Part shown: piece after piece, positions 49,901 through 62,099 of the stretch
Layout: the number at the start of each line of letters is the position of its first letter
Position numbering within the stretch: the first letter of the stretch is position 1
NCBI RefSeq assembly: GCF_001411555.2
Contig: NC_049916.1
Location: 23,467,558 to 23,531,557, forward strand
DNA length: 64,000 nucleotides
Origin: Juglans regia
Taxonomy: Eukaryota > Streptophyta > Magnoliopsida > Fagales > Juglandaceae
Reading direction: 5' to 3'
Translations under genes and position numbers: made by a program
Notes under the pieces: generated by a model
The model's input: only the letters and a program-made list of their open reading frames with translations
What the model was told of the DNA's origin: nothing
Database searches by the model: none

Positions 49901-51620
49901 CAGCTTTTGCAAAGTAGACGAAATATTTCTAGATCTCAGCCCCACGACATCTTCATCCATGTCCAACTGAGCTGGACCACCCTTGTCAGTACCGGCTGAC
50001 GAGTCGGCACCCTTAGAAGTAGGAGGCTGTGAGGATACCATGGACATCGAAGGAGTAACCGCGTGCAACTTCTTGGAAGAAACTGGTTATGCAAAGATGC
50101 ATCAAATCGACATTTAAAACAACAGATAAAGAAATCTAACTCAATCAGGCCGAATATATTAGAAACCCATTTCACATAAAGAGAAGCATCTTTATGATCC
50201 ATAAACCATCGACGCACTCTAATTCGTCACCAAAATCAGGATTAAAAATGCAGATCAAGCAAGATAACAGCAATTTTACAATCAAAAGCTTCGGAGAGCA
50301 AAACTTACAACATGAATAAAAAATGGTACCTTGATAAACACTATGTTTACGGTTATGAGGAAGCTTTCCCACCTCAAGCATTTTCGCAATCTCATTCCCC
50401 GATTCGGAAGCTCTCTCAAACTGAATCTCGATTTCCTTTGCCACTTGAACCACACTCAGAGGACCCTTAAACCTGGCCCTAGTCTCCTCGGATCTCTCCT
50501 CGTCACCAGCAACTTTGTCCTCCATCACATGAACGTCATACTCCCTTGCATCATTTTCCATTGCAGCACTCGGTCTCGTCTCGTATAGCAACGTCGAGGT
50601 ATCAGTGTCGTCCACCACGGCCTTGGAATGCTTCCCACTCCCACCACCACCACTTCTACCCGCATCAGCTACAAACTTCTGATCCCCGTGAACTTCCTTC
50701 ACCACCTCGTGCTGGTAATCCTCGTCCTCCAAGTCAGGAATCCCCTCCTCCTCCCTCAGCTCCTTCGAGTCATTGCTCGGCGTGTAGGCCGCGTAGTATT
50801 TGTCGTAACTCTCGAACGGGTTAAAGAAATCCCATGCCGAGGATTTCGGCGGCGAGGGTGGAGGGGGTGGTGGCTTCTTCGAAGACGTATCCGCTTCATT
50901 TAGCGAATTAGAATGGTAACCACCACCATAATTATTATAATTGGAATTGGGGGGCGAAGCAGACCCATAATGCGCATACGCACTAGAACTAGGATTACTG
51001 TTTCCATAATAAAGAAAAGGCCGATAACCAGAATAAGCAGAAGAAGATTCACCCATGTGCACCGTCCCTGAATCAACCGGCCTCTGCTCGTACACCACCG
51101 AAGGCGGCGTCGGTTTATTCTGCATATAATTCATGTGCATAAACACGCCGCCGCCACCGCTACCACCACCTGGAAATAAACCTTGAAACTGATACGAACC
51201 TAGCTGTCCTCCTCCTCCTTCTATTTGATCCGTATCCATGTATTCCATACGACCATGTTGGTGAAAAGGCGACGAGTCCCCCGAATGGTGGTGGAGCGAG
51301 CCCAGATCGTTGTCTTCTGAATCCGAGCTGGAGTTGAAATCTAGGTGACCCGGGTCTTCGTGATGAAGAGGAAGCGGGTCGCCCTTTTTGTGAGGCGGGA
51401 GGTTGAGCTCGGGGGAATGTGGTGAAGTGGAGGAATTGGTTAAATCTTGCTGGATGAATCTGTGGAGGGAGTGGCCGATTCCTTTGAGGGAGAGAATGTA
51501 AGCGAGGTGGGCCTCGGCCAGAGCGTAGCGCTGGTGGATTGCCTCGTCCAGGAAGGTAAGCCGCTCCCGGCAGAGAGCCACCGCAGGGAGATCGTCCACC
51601 TTGGAGCTGGAGCACCCCAT
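46994..51620 (-). CDS. DUF630/DUF632 (bZIP-like) protein, NRG2/REL2 type
   Basis: Plant-specific family; characterised members include Arabidopsis NRG2 (nitrate signalling) and rice REL2 (leaf rolling, plasma membrane). Four exons join in phase: 51620-50330, 50082-49865, 49605-49382 and 47735-46994, giving 824 aa. It starts MGCSSSK, a strong N-myristoylation/palmitoylation signal. DUF630 covers about residues 1-60 (AVALCRERLTFLDEAIHQRY, AYILSLKGIGHSLHRFIQ). Residues 70-300 are low complexity: Pro/His/Ser, a GGGSGGGG run, Tyr-Gly-Ser repeats and PPPPPPSPP. DUF632 runs from about residue 385 (LSVVQVAKEIEIQFERASES) to about 700, with LYLWEKKLYNEVKAEEKMR, LTRMWKSMLECH and RWTVTFTSWISAQKGYVRAL. 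Charged coiled-coil segments occur near 480-530 and 710-755, and the tail is ELLQRCEEQRDRQDRDRVSQ. Intron 3 is 1646 bp. Function in this plant is inferred only. Confidence 0.95.
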
Positions 51621-51960
51621 CCAAAATATTTTATTATGAATAAAAACTGAAAACCTCAGTGGAAAGTATAAAATGAAAGCCCAACAGCAAAAAACAAAAG
51701 AGCGAGGTAATTTACGACTGGGAAGAGAGAGAGGGGCATGAGTGAAGATGACTTTGATTGTGATAGTGGGAGTAGGTGATTAGGGTTTGTAGAAGTAGCA
51801 GTAGAAGAAGAAGATAAGGGAAAAGCAGAGGAAAGGGAAAGGAAAAGAAAAGAAAAAAAAAGGACAGGGAGAGGGAGAGGGGGAATCTTATGCCAGCGCG
51901 AAGATTTTGTCGTCCGTTTGGTTGTCGCGGCTAGAAGAGAGTGAGTGAACATGAAAAGCA

Positions 51961-52084
51961 CGAGAGAGAGAGAGAGAGAGACAGAGAGAGAGCAAAATAT
52001 GTATCAAATCTGTGTTCGTGCTGCGTCAGTGAAAATTTAAATTTTTTTTTATAGACAGACGCAGAGAGAGAGAGAGAGAGAGAT
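51961..52084 (-). promoter_or_regulatory. Two GA/CT tracts upstream of the DUF632 gene
   Basis: (GA)n at 51963-51990 and 52063-52084 read as CT-rich on the coding strand, 340-460 bp before the ATG. CT-rich tracts are common in plant leaders and core promoters and can bind GAGA-type (BPC) factors. No clear TATA box was seen. Confidence 0.4.
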
Positions 52085-52149
52085 GGAGAAGAGGGGATGG
52101 TGTTTGGTTTGTCGGAAAGTTTTACGACTACGGCAGCCTGCGAAATTTC

Positions 52150-53280
52150 CGTCTAAAAAAATTCATTTCCCCATCCATCATTATTTTTTTTAATTTTTAT
52201 ATAAAATATAATAAATAATTTAATTTTTTAAAATTTTAAAATAATAACAATATTTTATTTAATTTTAAATTTTCATCTCATTTCAACTCATTATTTAAAA
52301 AATACTTAAATTTCCATCTTTTAAATTTTTTGTGCTGGGTTTTAATTTCTTTTATTACTAATTCTTATTCCAAGAATTTGAAATTAAATTTTTATTACAA
52401 AGTTGAAATTTTAACAACAATTATACTGAAAAAAAAAACAACAATTAGAAATTTCAGGAAATTTATGAAGTAATATCTGAGATTTAAAAATAAAAGAAAA
52501 TGTTAGCCTTCAACAGTAGCATGTTCTTTGTTTGCAGTGACAAAGGAAGGATGACATAGTCCGTCTTTTTTTTAATGGTAAAAAAAAATTAAAAATATTT
52601 TGGAGAAAGAATGTAGAAATCTAATAAATTATGTAAATTTATGAATTTATTCTTAAAAAATATATTTTTTATTATAACACTTTGAATAAATGTGTCCTAT
52701 TTTTATTAAAAAGATAATAAAAACATATATCATTGATATATTATTGTTAAAGAAAAATTATATTTAATAGCCATATACCATACCGCTTTTTTATTTTTTA
52801 TTTTTCTCAAACATGTGTGTGGTGTAAAGTTATTGAGCATAAAAACTCTACTGTCAAATTGTACGTGTTGATGAACAAACTAAAAAATTGACATTTTATT
52901 TCTAGAAAAATTCTATTCACCATTCAAACGCCACACATCTACTACTTTATTTTTTTGTTTTTATTTTTTTTCTTAACAAATATATGGGATTTGAATGATA
53001 AGTAAAATAATTTATTTAATTTAACAATAATAAAAAAAATAAAAAATCAAGTACAGTGTAAACTGAATAGAATAGTTCTATTTAATTATGAAAAATATAA
53101 ACGCACATCATTTTTCACAATATTTTACACAATAATATTTAAAAAAAATTATTTTTGTAAACTAACTTGTAAAAATAATATAATTTTACTAAAATACTCA
53201 TATAATATATTATAAAATAATATTATGAAATATATTGCGTGGGGTATATTTATTTTGAGTTTATGTTTTAAGCACGTTTG
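52150..53280. other. AT-rich flank with MITE remnants
   Basis: 52195-52310 holds Tourist-like core text. 52780-53100 has 'AAACATGTGTGTGGTGTAAA' and 'CAAACGCCACACATCTACTA' arms in inverted arrangement. No coding frame. Confidence 0.4.
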
Positions 53281-53295
53281 TCCATTTTTGTTTTA

Positions 53296-53474
53296 GGGTG
53301 GGTTTGGATGTTGAAGTGAGTTGAGTTGAGTTGAGATGATAAAATATTATTGTTTATTATTATTATTATTTTGAGATTTGAAAAAGTTAAATTATTTATT
53401 ATATTTTATGTTAAAAATTAAAAAAATTATAATAATGAATTGAGATGAGTTGACTCAACTTTCAAACGGAAGTC
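53296..53474. mobile_element. Tourist-like MITE, first of a tandem pair
   Basis: TTA at 53293-53295 and 53475-53477. It begins GGGTGGGTTTGGATGTTGAA; the right reverse complement is GACTTCCGTTTGAAAGTTGA. Confidence 0.75.
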
Positions 53475-53477
53475 TTA

Positions 53478-53659
53478 GGTTGTGTTTGGATGTTGAAGTG
53501 AGTTGAGTTGAGTTGAGATGATAAAATATTATTTTAATATTATTATTATTTTGAGATTTGAAAAAATTAAATTTTTTATTATATTTTGTGTTGGAATTTG
53601 AAAAAATTGTAATAATGAGTTGAGATGAATTGAGAGTATTTGAAGAACAAAACGAAACC
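53478..53659. mobile_element. Tourist-like MITE, second of a tandem pair
   Basis: TTA at 53475-53477 and 53660-53662. It begins GGTTGTGTTTGGATGTTGAA, with the right reverse complement GGTTTCGTTTTGTTCTTCAA. The body is almost the same as the preceding copy, in the same orientation. Confidence 0.75.
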
Positions 53660-53984
53660 TTAAAATCCTAATTGAGAGACCATGATGTCAGCATATCAGC
53701 TAGTCAGCATCAATCATGGCAATACAAGGCATAGATATTGTACACGTCACAATGTGGCATATCACGTCGCTAAAAAGCTCTTAAATATAAAAATACTTCA
53801 AAATCCCAAAAATAAAATAGAAGCATTAAAATTTTAAAAGACATAAAAATAAAATTAAAATTAAAAGATTGGAAAACAAGTTGAGATTAGAAATACAAAT
53901 ATTTAGGAAATAACATCTACAAAATATAAAGAAAATCAAACATAAAATAACCCACCCAAAAAATGTTCATTTTTATGACGAGCA

Positions 53985-54155
53985 ATATTCCATTTAAAAA
54001 AATAATATTACAGTTTTAAAATGTGAAAATCTCACGTATTTTTTTAAAAACTAAATAAATATGAAAATTATATAAAAAATTATTATTTTTATGGTGAATT
54101 TTATTTTTTTTAAAGAGAGTATCCAAAGCTTACACATCCTAAAATATCTAGCATT
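53985..54155. mobile_element. Mutator-like MITE remnant
   Basis: The 'AATATTACAGTTTTAAAATG' left and 'CATCCTAAAATATCTAGCATTATTC' right parts match the style of the GAGTAATGCTA family, with internal poly(A)/poly(T) arms. TSD not found. Confidence 0.4.
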
Positions 54156-55076
54156 ATTCATGAACTATGAATTATTTGTGTTAGAAAAGAAATTCAATTT
54201 TCTCATGATTTAATGGTCGTTTTAAACCAAGTTTAGGTTAAATCTTTTGTGAAATAATCAAGAGAATATGTTAAGATGTCAACATATTCAAAGTCACGAT
54301 CGGCCATTTGACCATGTATTGTTGTTGTGTTTGACAGGTTGTATTTCCTAGTATTGGATTTGGCTTCTTCCTGTCTTTAATTGCTATTATTAAAAATAGC
54401 CTCGCCTCGGCTGTCGCTTTCTTTTCCAAACAGCTTAATCTATAGGATAATGATAGGTATTCTTATTTTATTTTATTTTATTTTATTTTTAAGTTATATA
54501 TTTTTTTAATTTTTTATAATGATTAAGAATATTAAAAAAATAATTTAAAAAAATAAACATTTCAAATATACTATAAAATAATAAAAAATAAAAATAAAAA
54601 GTAGTAAATCTTTCATTATCTTAATTTATATGTTGAAGTTTCTCGCATTTCTCATTGGTCTATTTTTAAGTTTACATTAAATTAAGATGTATAATTATGA
54701 GAGATAAACACATAAAATTGATATTATTGATAATTATTTTTGTTGTTATACTTCGAAATAACCTCAAGTGCTGCATTCAATTGGATGATTGGATTTAGAG
54801 AGAGATTCAGATTTAGATCTTTAAAATCAAAATCTTAAAATTTCTATTCGGAGTGGGATTTAAAATCTGGGTCTTTAATTAAAATTTAAATATCTTGCTA
54901 TATATATATATGTAATTAGACTTTGACTAGATTTTAAACATGAATTTCAAATTATAATTTGAAACGTGATATTCATTTGCAGTCCAAATTTATAAGATGA
55001 TTTTGTTTTTAAAAAATAGACTATTAGAGACTTACACACCAAATCTAATATCCTCTCGCGCGAATAATTTTTTTAA

Positions 55077-55242
55077 GAGTAACATATAGCTGTAAAGTGT
55101 ACAAGCGTCGTAAAATCGTTTTAAAAAAAATAAAATTTATTATTATATATTAATTTTTTTCATATAAATTTTATATTTATTCACTTTTTATAAAAAAAAA
55201 TTACGTAACATTTATATTATCCAATTGTAAATACCAATTTTC
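55077..55242. mobile_element. Mutator-like MITE with 8-bp TSD TTTTTTAA
   Basis: TSD at 55069-55076 and 55243-55250. It starts GAGTAACATATAGCTGTAAA; the right reverse complement is GAAAATTGGTATTTACAATT. The subterminal ACAAGCGTCGTAAAATCG is characteristic of the family. Confidence 0.6.
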
Positions 55243-55249
55243 TTTTTTA

Positions 55250-56200
55250 AAGTGATTCGAACCTTTGAGTGGCTGAGAAGGCTGGCATTGTTAAGCAACA
55301 GAAACGGGAGGAATAGAAGCCGACTCACCGCTCATTTACATTACTTTATTCTCACCGTTTGATTTGGAATATTCAAATTCCAACGGTACAAGCACATATG
55401 GGTGTGAGATTGACTAATCAATCTGCCCATGCACTGACATTCCCATTTTGGAATGTTATTTTCATAATATATTATGCAACAATGGGTTCTGATCTAACTT
55501 CTAATACAATATTACTATATATTCACCATAAAGTTGATTCTGCTTTAAATTATTCTCTGAAAAATAAACTCATCTATAAAAACATTATTCTATTGCTCTT
55601 GGATCTAATTAATTCGATTATATTTCAACTTTATGTATATTTTAATTCCACTGATGCACTATATTCCTTTGGTGCCATCACTCTCCTTATTTATATCAAA
55701 GATTTGGTATTAACTAGGCTCGTAGTTGGTTTTGTATGGATGCATGCAAGTGTTTTTACTGAATAAATACTTTAATCACAAAGATATTTCATAAATATAA
55801 GTCTACAAACTAACATGGCTTAATATGATACGTTAAATTATAAAATTACTTTATTTGTATTGTTGTTTGGTAGTACATCATATATATCGTTGTTTTGATT
55901 TCATAGTAAGTAAACACACCAGTTTGTAAGTAGCATAAACTTAATATGATGCAATCAGAATTAGACGCCAAACGACTTCTTTAGTGTTTATCTAGTCCAG
56001 TTTAGATAGTAAAAGTATTTCATCTCATCTCATCATTATAATTTTTTAAAATTTTCACATAAAATATAATAAACAATTCAATTTTTTCAAATTTATAAAC
56101 AATAATAATATTAAAAAATAATATTTTATTCAATTTTTAATTTTTATCTCAAATCATTTTATCTCATCTCATCTCACTATCCAAACCGTAACTAAAATGA
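55250..56200. repeat. Intergenic DNA with two MITE copies
   Basis: 55785-55950 is a copy of the family at 38943-39107 (TACAAACTAACATGGCTTAA... and ...CACCAGTTTGTAAGTAGC). 55995-56190 is Tourist-like (TTTAGATAGTAAAAGTATTT... and ...CTATCCAAACCG). Between 55360 and 55770 an AT-rich frame stays open but has no ATG at its 5' end and no known domain. Confidence 0.45.
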
Positions 56201-56814
56201 ATTTTGCTATTCATAAGCCCCACACACTACATATCACAATTTTTTTTTTTAATTTGTTTATTTTTTATTTTTTGATTTTATTCTTCTTAAAATAATTGAA
56301 TTCTTTTATTTGTCATCTATATATTATATATTTGATAAGAAAAAAAAAATAAATAAAAATGATGATGCGTGATATACGAGACTTATAAATAGAATTTTTC
56401 AACTAAAATAGATATGATTAGTGCTGATTGAGCAGTTAAGCACGCTTTTTATTTTTAAAAAGTCTAACTTAAAAAATTGACATGTGTCCATTCATTTAAA
56501 AAACACGAACTTCTAGGTTAATTGGCTAATTAAACCGGCCATAATGGGAATTAGGAAGTTGTTGAAACCTGTTGGCTGGGATTCTAGATTTCTACCGTAA
56601 AAAATTATTAGTGTTTTTATTTAAAAAAAAAAAAAACCAATACTGAATATGGCATCATATAACATATTTAAACACTAATTTGTATACAATTAAGAGCATT
56701 CATGACAGCAATTTGAAACTATAAATTAACGAGATTTAATTTGGGATGGTTCAACCTTAATTAATCAAACAGTAGCCATATGGCCAATTAATTAAGTTAG
56801 TAGCTTGAATTTTT

Positions 56815-56971
56815 GAGAAATGATAGTTGTAGTTGTGTAATCACTTTGAAAAAATTGAATAAATATGAAACCTACATGAAAAAAAAATTAATTTTTTAAT
56901 AGTAGATCCTACTCTTTTTTAAAACAATTGTATAATACTTATGCACTCTACAACTGTATGTAGCATTACTC
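56815..56971. mobile_element. Intact Mutator-like MITE with perfect 9-bp TSD
   Basis: TGAATTTTT at 56806-56814 and 56972-56980. The ends are GAGAAATGATAGTTGTAGTT and, reverse-complemented, GAGTAATGCTACATACAGTT. It is 157 bp and the cleanest member of this family in the window. Confidence 0.85.
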
Positions 56972-56999
56972 TGAATTTTTTTCCTTGCTACTTCGCCAA

Positions 57000-58740
57000 A
57001 CATAGGGTATTGGTCCAGCATAAAAAATATTTTTTCAAAGAAAAATACTAAATGTATTTAAGAAATATTTACAAAAAACTTATATATCTACGTGTCAGTT
57101 ATTAATAAGTTGAAAATCATAAAATTTAAAATTTAAAATTTGACTTCAAAAGAAAACTAATAAAATGATTATTGTAAATAAAACTATAAATACATGTAGC
57201 AATACTCTTTTTCAAAATATTATTTAGATTTAAAGATTTTAAGTAGAAGGGGAAAAGACAATATCGAATTTGTTTTACACAATTTATTACTCGTTTAATA
57301 TTATTTATAATATTTATACGAACAATAATAAATATTGTAAAATCTATTTAACTTATCTATCTCACACTTTAAATTTTTCCAAGAAAACTTTGATCCGTAT
57401 AAACGCATCATTGTCCACTAGAACTTTAAGTCTACATCATTCAAATGGAGTTGAGAGAAAGGGGAGATGATCATGGGCCATTCAATGATCAACTTCAACT
57501 ATCCAGAGTAGAGCATTAATATTGAAGTAAGCTGCAATTTTCAGGGGTGGTTGAACATATCGTACGTTAATAAATAGTAACAAATTAATATAAATTGTAT
57601 TTTTTATTAAAAAAAAACCCTTTTTCAGATTATTAATAATAACTTCGTAATTAATTAGGTAAAAACAATGGAAATGGGTATTACCATCTAGAGAAAATAT
57701 AAATATCAGCCTACTATTTATTGAAGTCGGCGCACACTCAGTGATTTGAGTGAAAAAAAAAAAAAAAAAATCTCTGTGTGGTGTATTACAGCTTCCGACT
57801 GATGCGCAGCACAGCCCTACCATCTAAACCAATATCCAAAACCCATCGAATGAGTAGGCTACTCTTTTTACCCGAAAAAAAAAAAGTACTGCTACTATTC
57901 ATCGATCTTTTTATTTATTATTCTCTTATCATTTGATAGAATAACATTAAATGATTAAAAAAATAATAAAAAATAATATTTATAATTTTAGAATGTACAA
58001 GTCACGTAAATCTGTATATTTTTTTTTAAAAAAAATAGATAAATTTAGAATCAATATATCAAAAAAATATTTTTTAATAATAAATCTTATTTTTTTAAAA
58101 CAAATATACATGATTTGCATATATAGGATTTTATTTAACATTATTAAAAAATTATTGCTTATATTTTATTTGTCTACCAATCTTTTGAATCATTTGATGC
58201 GACACGAAAAATATAAAAAAAATATGATAATGATTAACGATTGCTCATTGCACCAACCAATAATTTAATGTCATAATTTCACGTCATTTTCACTCTTTTT
58301 TCCTCCCTCTTTCTTGTCAAAATTGTTGTAAAAAATACCCAACTTCGTTTTCAAAGTTTCCTACCATCTCCTTCGGGCTTGTTTCCATGGGGCTTGTTTC
58401 CATGTTAAAATGAGATGTCCATCTCAACATTTAAATATTTAAATATAAATATTTTTTAATTTTAAGTTATTAACATTTTTATTAAATTATTATCTCATTA
58501 TTAACAAAATTTAAATTTTAAAAAAATATAAAAAATAATTTAATTTTTTCGAATCTTAAAATAAAAATTATATTCTAACAATATTTTAACTTTATAATTC
58601 ATTATTCAACATTTTCTTTATCATTTTTTAAAATCTAATAGAACATTTTAATTCAAATTATTTTATTAATATTTATAATTTTTTTTAATCTCACATTATC
58701 TATATTTCAATATCCAAACGAGACCTTAATTAATGTCTCT
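57000..58740. repeat. AT-rich DNA with MITE remnants
   Basis: 57945-58145 resembles the Mutator-like family (AGAATGTACAAGTCACGTAA). 58385-58733 is a long Tourist-like copy ending CCAAACGAGACCTTA, with the left start apparently duplicated (GGGCTTGTTTCCATG twice at 58375-58404). No gene seen. Confidence 0.45.
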
Positions 58741-59224
58741 CGTGCAGCAACTTGTCACGATTTTATGCACCTACGGTATGGTTTTTGTTCCATTTTGATT
58801 AAAAATATATGTTGACTATTTAACTTTTCGATCAAGTAATTTGACTTAATAATTATTTATTTATAGGAATATTAAAGAAATTTACAAATCGATAATATTT
58901 ACCGTAGATCTACTTTATAATAAAAAATAATCACATTATATAAATTTTAATCAATTTCTTTCAAGTTTAAATAATCGACTCTATGCATAGTTTTGATACC
59001 GTATTGATCAGATTAAACTATATGAAACATCGTTTTCCTATTCAATTATGCTTAATTAGCCCCTAACAAGAGATGTGACCATATACAATGTAGTTTATAA
59101 TTTTATCACGTAGTTTATAATTTGCATCAATCTTAAATATTAAATTTTAACACATTACAATATTATTCAAACAGCAATATATCAATTTTGTTGGTCTATT
59201 TTAATTAATGAATGGTGAGCCTTT

Positions 59225-59246
59225 TATATATATATATATATATATA
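59225..59246 (+). repeat. (TA)n microsatellite
   Basis: Eleven TA units. Confidence 0.85.
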
Positions 59247-59479
59247 GTTATTTAATAAGTCAAATTAGTAACAGGATGTCAATAGATAAAAAATTGAAGG
59301 CGCGCGAATGGATGAGGATGTATAATTCAATGTCAGTACTGTTTCCTGTTATTAAACTTTAAATTCAAACGACAAGAAGCATAATTTTTGGACACGCATG
59401 AATACATGAAGGTACAAGTGCAACTATATATTAGCAGTACAATAAAAATCAAGCAGGCAAAATACAGCTGCATGTGATG

Positions 59480-59895
59480 AGAGCGTGTTCCACGTCAGTC
59501 TCTGTGCACTGTTTTTTTCTTTTTGTGTAGTATTTTTCTCTATAGCTTTTCTTTTGTGTAACTTAGTTTTTAAGTAAATAAAAATTCAAAAAAAGTAGTA
59601 CTTTCGAACTTTGATCCGAGTAGAATAGTAGTCTCCCATCCGCGTTGACGGAATTTGGTGGGGTTTGTTATACCATATTCTGTTTAGTCGGGATATGAGT
59701 CTTTGTAACCTCTATCGTGGACATATGTGGTATTTTTTCTAAGATCTAGGTCTTTAGAGATTTACCGTCTGGATTAGACAATATCAATCACGAAAGTGTA
59801 CTGGAAAGATACTAACGTTTGTAATTGGCTTGTTTTTTTAAGTCAATTTTGTAAGTCCTCTCTTAATAAAAGGTAACATCCGTTTTCATAAAAAA
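59480..59895 (+). mobile_element. Possible retroposon 3' part
   Basis: T-rich text after TCTGTGCACTG, then a less AT-rich segment (CCCATCCGCGTTGACGGAAT, TTTACCGTCTGGATTAGACA) and an end CTCTTAATAAAAGGTAACAT. The style is like the element at 17552-18673, but no TSD or clear homology was fixed. Confidence 0.25.
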
Positions 59896-60541
59896 TATAT
59901 ATATATTTATAGATTAATTATTCTCATCAGTCACTATTTACTATTCTACATCCTATGAAAAACATCACACACTATGAAAAAAAACTATCAGATGTAAAGG
60001 TGAATAATAATTAATGTATAGTAAAACCCATATTTGTATAAACTCTAAATAAACAAGTCTCGCTTAGGTCTTTTGGACCTCACCTTAAAAGTGTTAAAAA
60101 AAACTATTACTTTTTAGTCGGATCTATATTTTTAGAAAGGACTTGTACAAGACAAGTCTATTACTCCTCACTTAATATATTGTCAGTTGAAAAAAATAAA
60201 AGTGCCATTTTTGTAAAAAGATAATCTCACAAAATGAAATTTATAAATTGATACGACTTGACGTTATACTGTATATTTTCTTTATAATTTATAATAAAAA
60301 TAAATTTAAATTTTTGAATTGAATTTTATGATGAAACATTTATATATAAAATAAAGTAAATAAAGGCCAGCCAAATAATAGATATAATGATCATCGTAGG
60401 CAATCATTTTGTTTATTATTGCGATATACGTGCCACTGTGGGATGGAGATTGGAGAGTACTTTAACGTTGCCAAGATTTTGTATGTTCAAGGGGGTTCTC
60501 ATGTGTAATTGGAATTAATTGTTACACATGTATTCCTGAAA

Positions 60542-60875
60542 GAATAATGATAGAGCCTAGCTCCTGCTGGCTCTATGAATTTTTTTTATGTGTTTTTTTT
60601 TAGTTATCTTTTTATATAGATTTTTTTAAATATTTTTAAATATTTTTAAAAAAATAAAAAATATTTAAAATATTATTAAAAAATATTTCTTATTTCGTGA
60701 TTAAGGAAATATTTTTTAATATATTTTTTACTTTATGATTAAGGAAGCGTTTTTAATAATATTCTAATTTTTTAAAATATTAAAAAAATTTCTATAAAAA
60801 ATAATTGAAAAAAAAACATAAAAAAACATATACTAGAACCAGCAAAAACGACTAACGGTGGCTCTAGCAGTATTC
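60542..60875. mobile_element. Mutator-like MITE, 334 bp, with 10-bp TSD
   Basis: ATTCCTGAAA at 60532-60541 and 60876-60885. The ends are GAATAATGATAGAGCCTAGC and, reverse-complemented, GAATACTGCTAGAGCCACCG (14 of the first 16 agree). The interior is a long imperfect A/T palindrome with GTGATTAAGGAAATATTTTT and a diverged second copy. Confidence 0.85.
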
Positions 60876-61533
60876 ATTCCTGAAATTCCTAATCTTGTAA
60901 CTTTTTAACTGATATTAATTTCGATATCAAATCATTTTTGTTTTTATTTTTATTTTTATGAAACATTGGGTTGCTTTTGGACCTGAAATCAAAGATTGAA
61001 GAGGACCAGTAAGTATGTCATGTGACCTGATGATGATTAAATTCGACCAATTTATGTTTACTAATTTAAAATAAGATGGAATTACATTTATTCGGTGTAT
61101 TGTACTTAGAGGCATTCATTCATTCATTATTTCACAAAAATATCTCACTGAGAGAGTTGTGATGTTTATAAGGGATAAATTAACCCATAATTAGAAAATG
61201 TCTCAAGAATTACTGGACCTTATTCGTAGACGGGTTTAAGTAGTACTTAAATCCGATTCATATTAAAATTAGATTCGTTGAACGAAAAAACATCGTTTAT
61301 GTATTTAAAAAAATGATAAATATACAATATTTTTTATAATTAATATTAATATAACTATATTTTAAATGATAATTATTTTTATAAAATAACTTATAAAAAT
61401 AATATTAATTTACATAAATAATCTCATTTTAAAATATAGTTATAAAAAGAGAATTATGCGTGTCTCGATTATTATTTTTTAGTTAAAAAAAAAAACAAAA
61501 AAAAAAACTTTTTTTGAACTGAACCCCAAACAG

Positions 61534-62060
61534 GAGATGTTTGGATTCAAAACCCACTTCAACTCATCTCATCTCATCATTACAATTTTCTCAAATTTTT
61601 ACACAAAATATAATAAATAATTCAACTTTTTTAAATCTCAAAACAACTTTTCTAAATTTTCACACCAAATATAATAAATAATTCAACATTTATTTTACTA
61701 TTCACAAACCATCTCAACCAATCTTAACTCATATCTGAATCCAAACCTCTCAGACAAATGGGCAACGAATGAATTAAATTTCCTTACAATTTGAAGGCCA
61801 GCTGTCGATTGAGTTAAGATAAATTAAACACAATATTGGCTGTTTAGATTCAGAAAGTGTCTCATTTCATCTCATCTTATTTTAATATCTTATCATTATA
61901 ATTTTTTTAAATTTTTATATAAAATATAATAAATAATTCAAAATTTTTAAATCTCAAAATAATAATAATAATAATATTAAAAAATAATATTACAATAATA
62001 TTTTTTTTAACTTTTATCTAAAACCATCCTATCTTATTTCTAAATTCAAACCAACTCTAT
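61534..62060. mobile_element. Two Tourist-like MITE copies
   Basis: 61534-61756 has well-matched ends (GAGATGTTTGGATTCAAAAC and reverse complement GAGAGGTTTGGATTCAGATA). 61846-62060 is a more worn copy (GTTTAGATTCAGAAAGTGTC). Both carry the ACAAAATATAATAAATAATTC-type core. Confidence 0.65.
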
Positions 62061-62099
62061 ATCATTAGGTCCCCAAACCTCCAGTAGTTCCGCCCCTGA

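Noticed and set aside
50546..51650. Plus-strand and alternative-frame ORFs over the DUF632 gene's first exon
   Set aside because: They are shadows of the Pro/Gly/Ser-rich coding exon, which is supported by MGCSSSK and DUF630 on the minus strand.
55359..55766. 135-codon plus-strand frame in AT-rich DNA
   Set aside because: It opens with TTG rather than ATG, has no domain I recognise, is biased to Ile/Leu/Tyr as AT-rich noise would be, and lies between MITEs.
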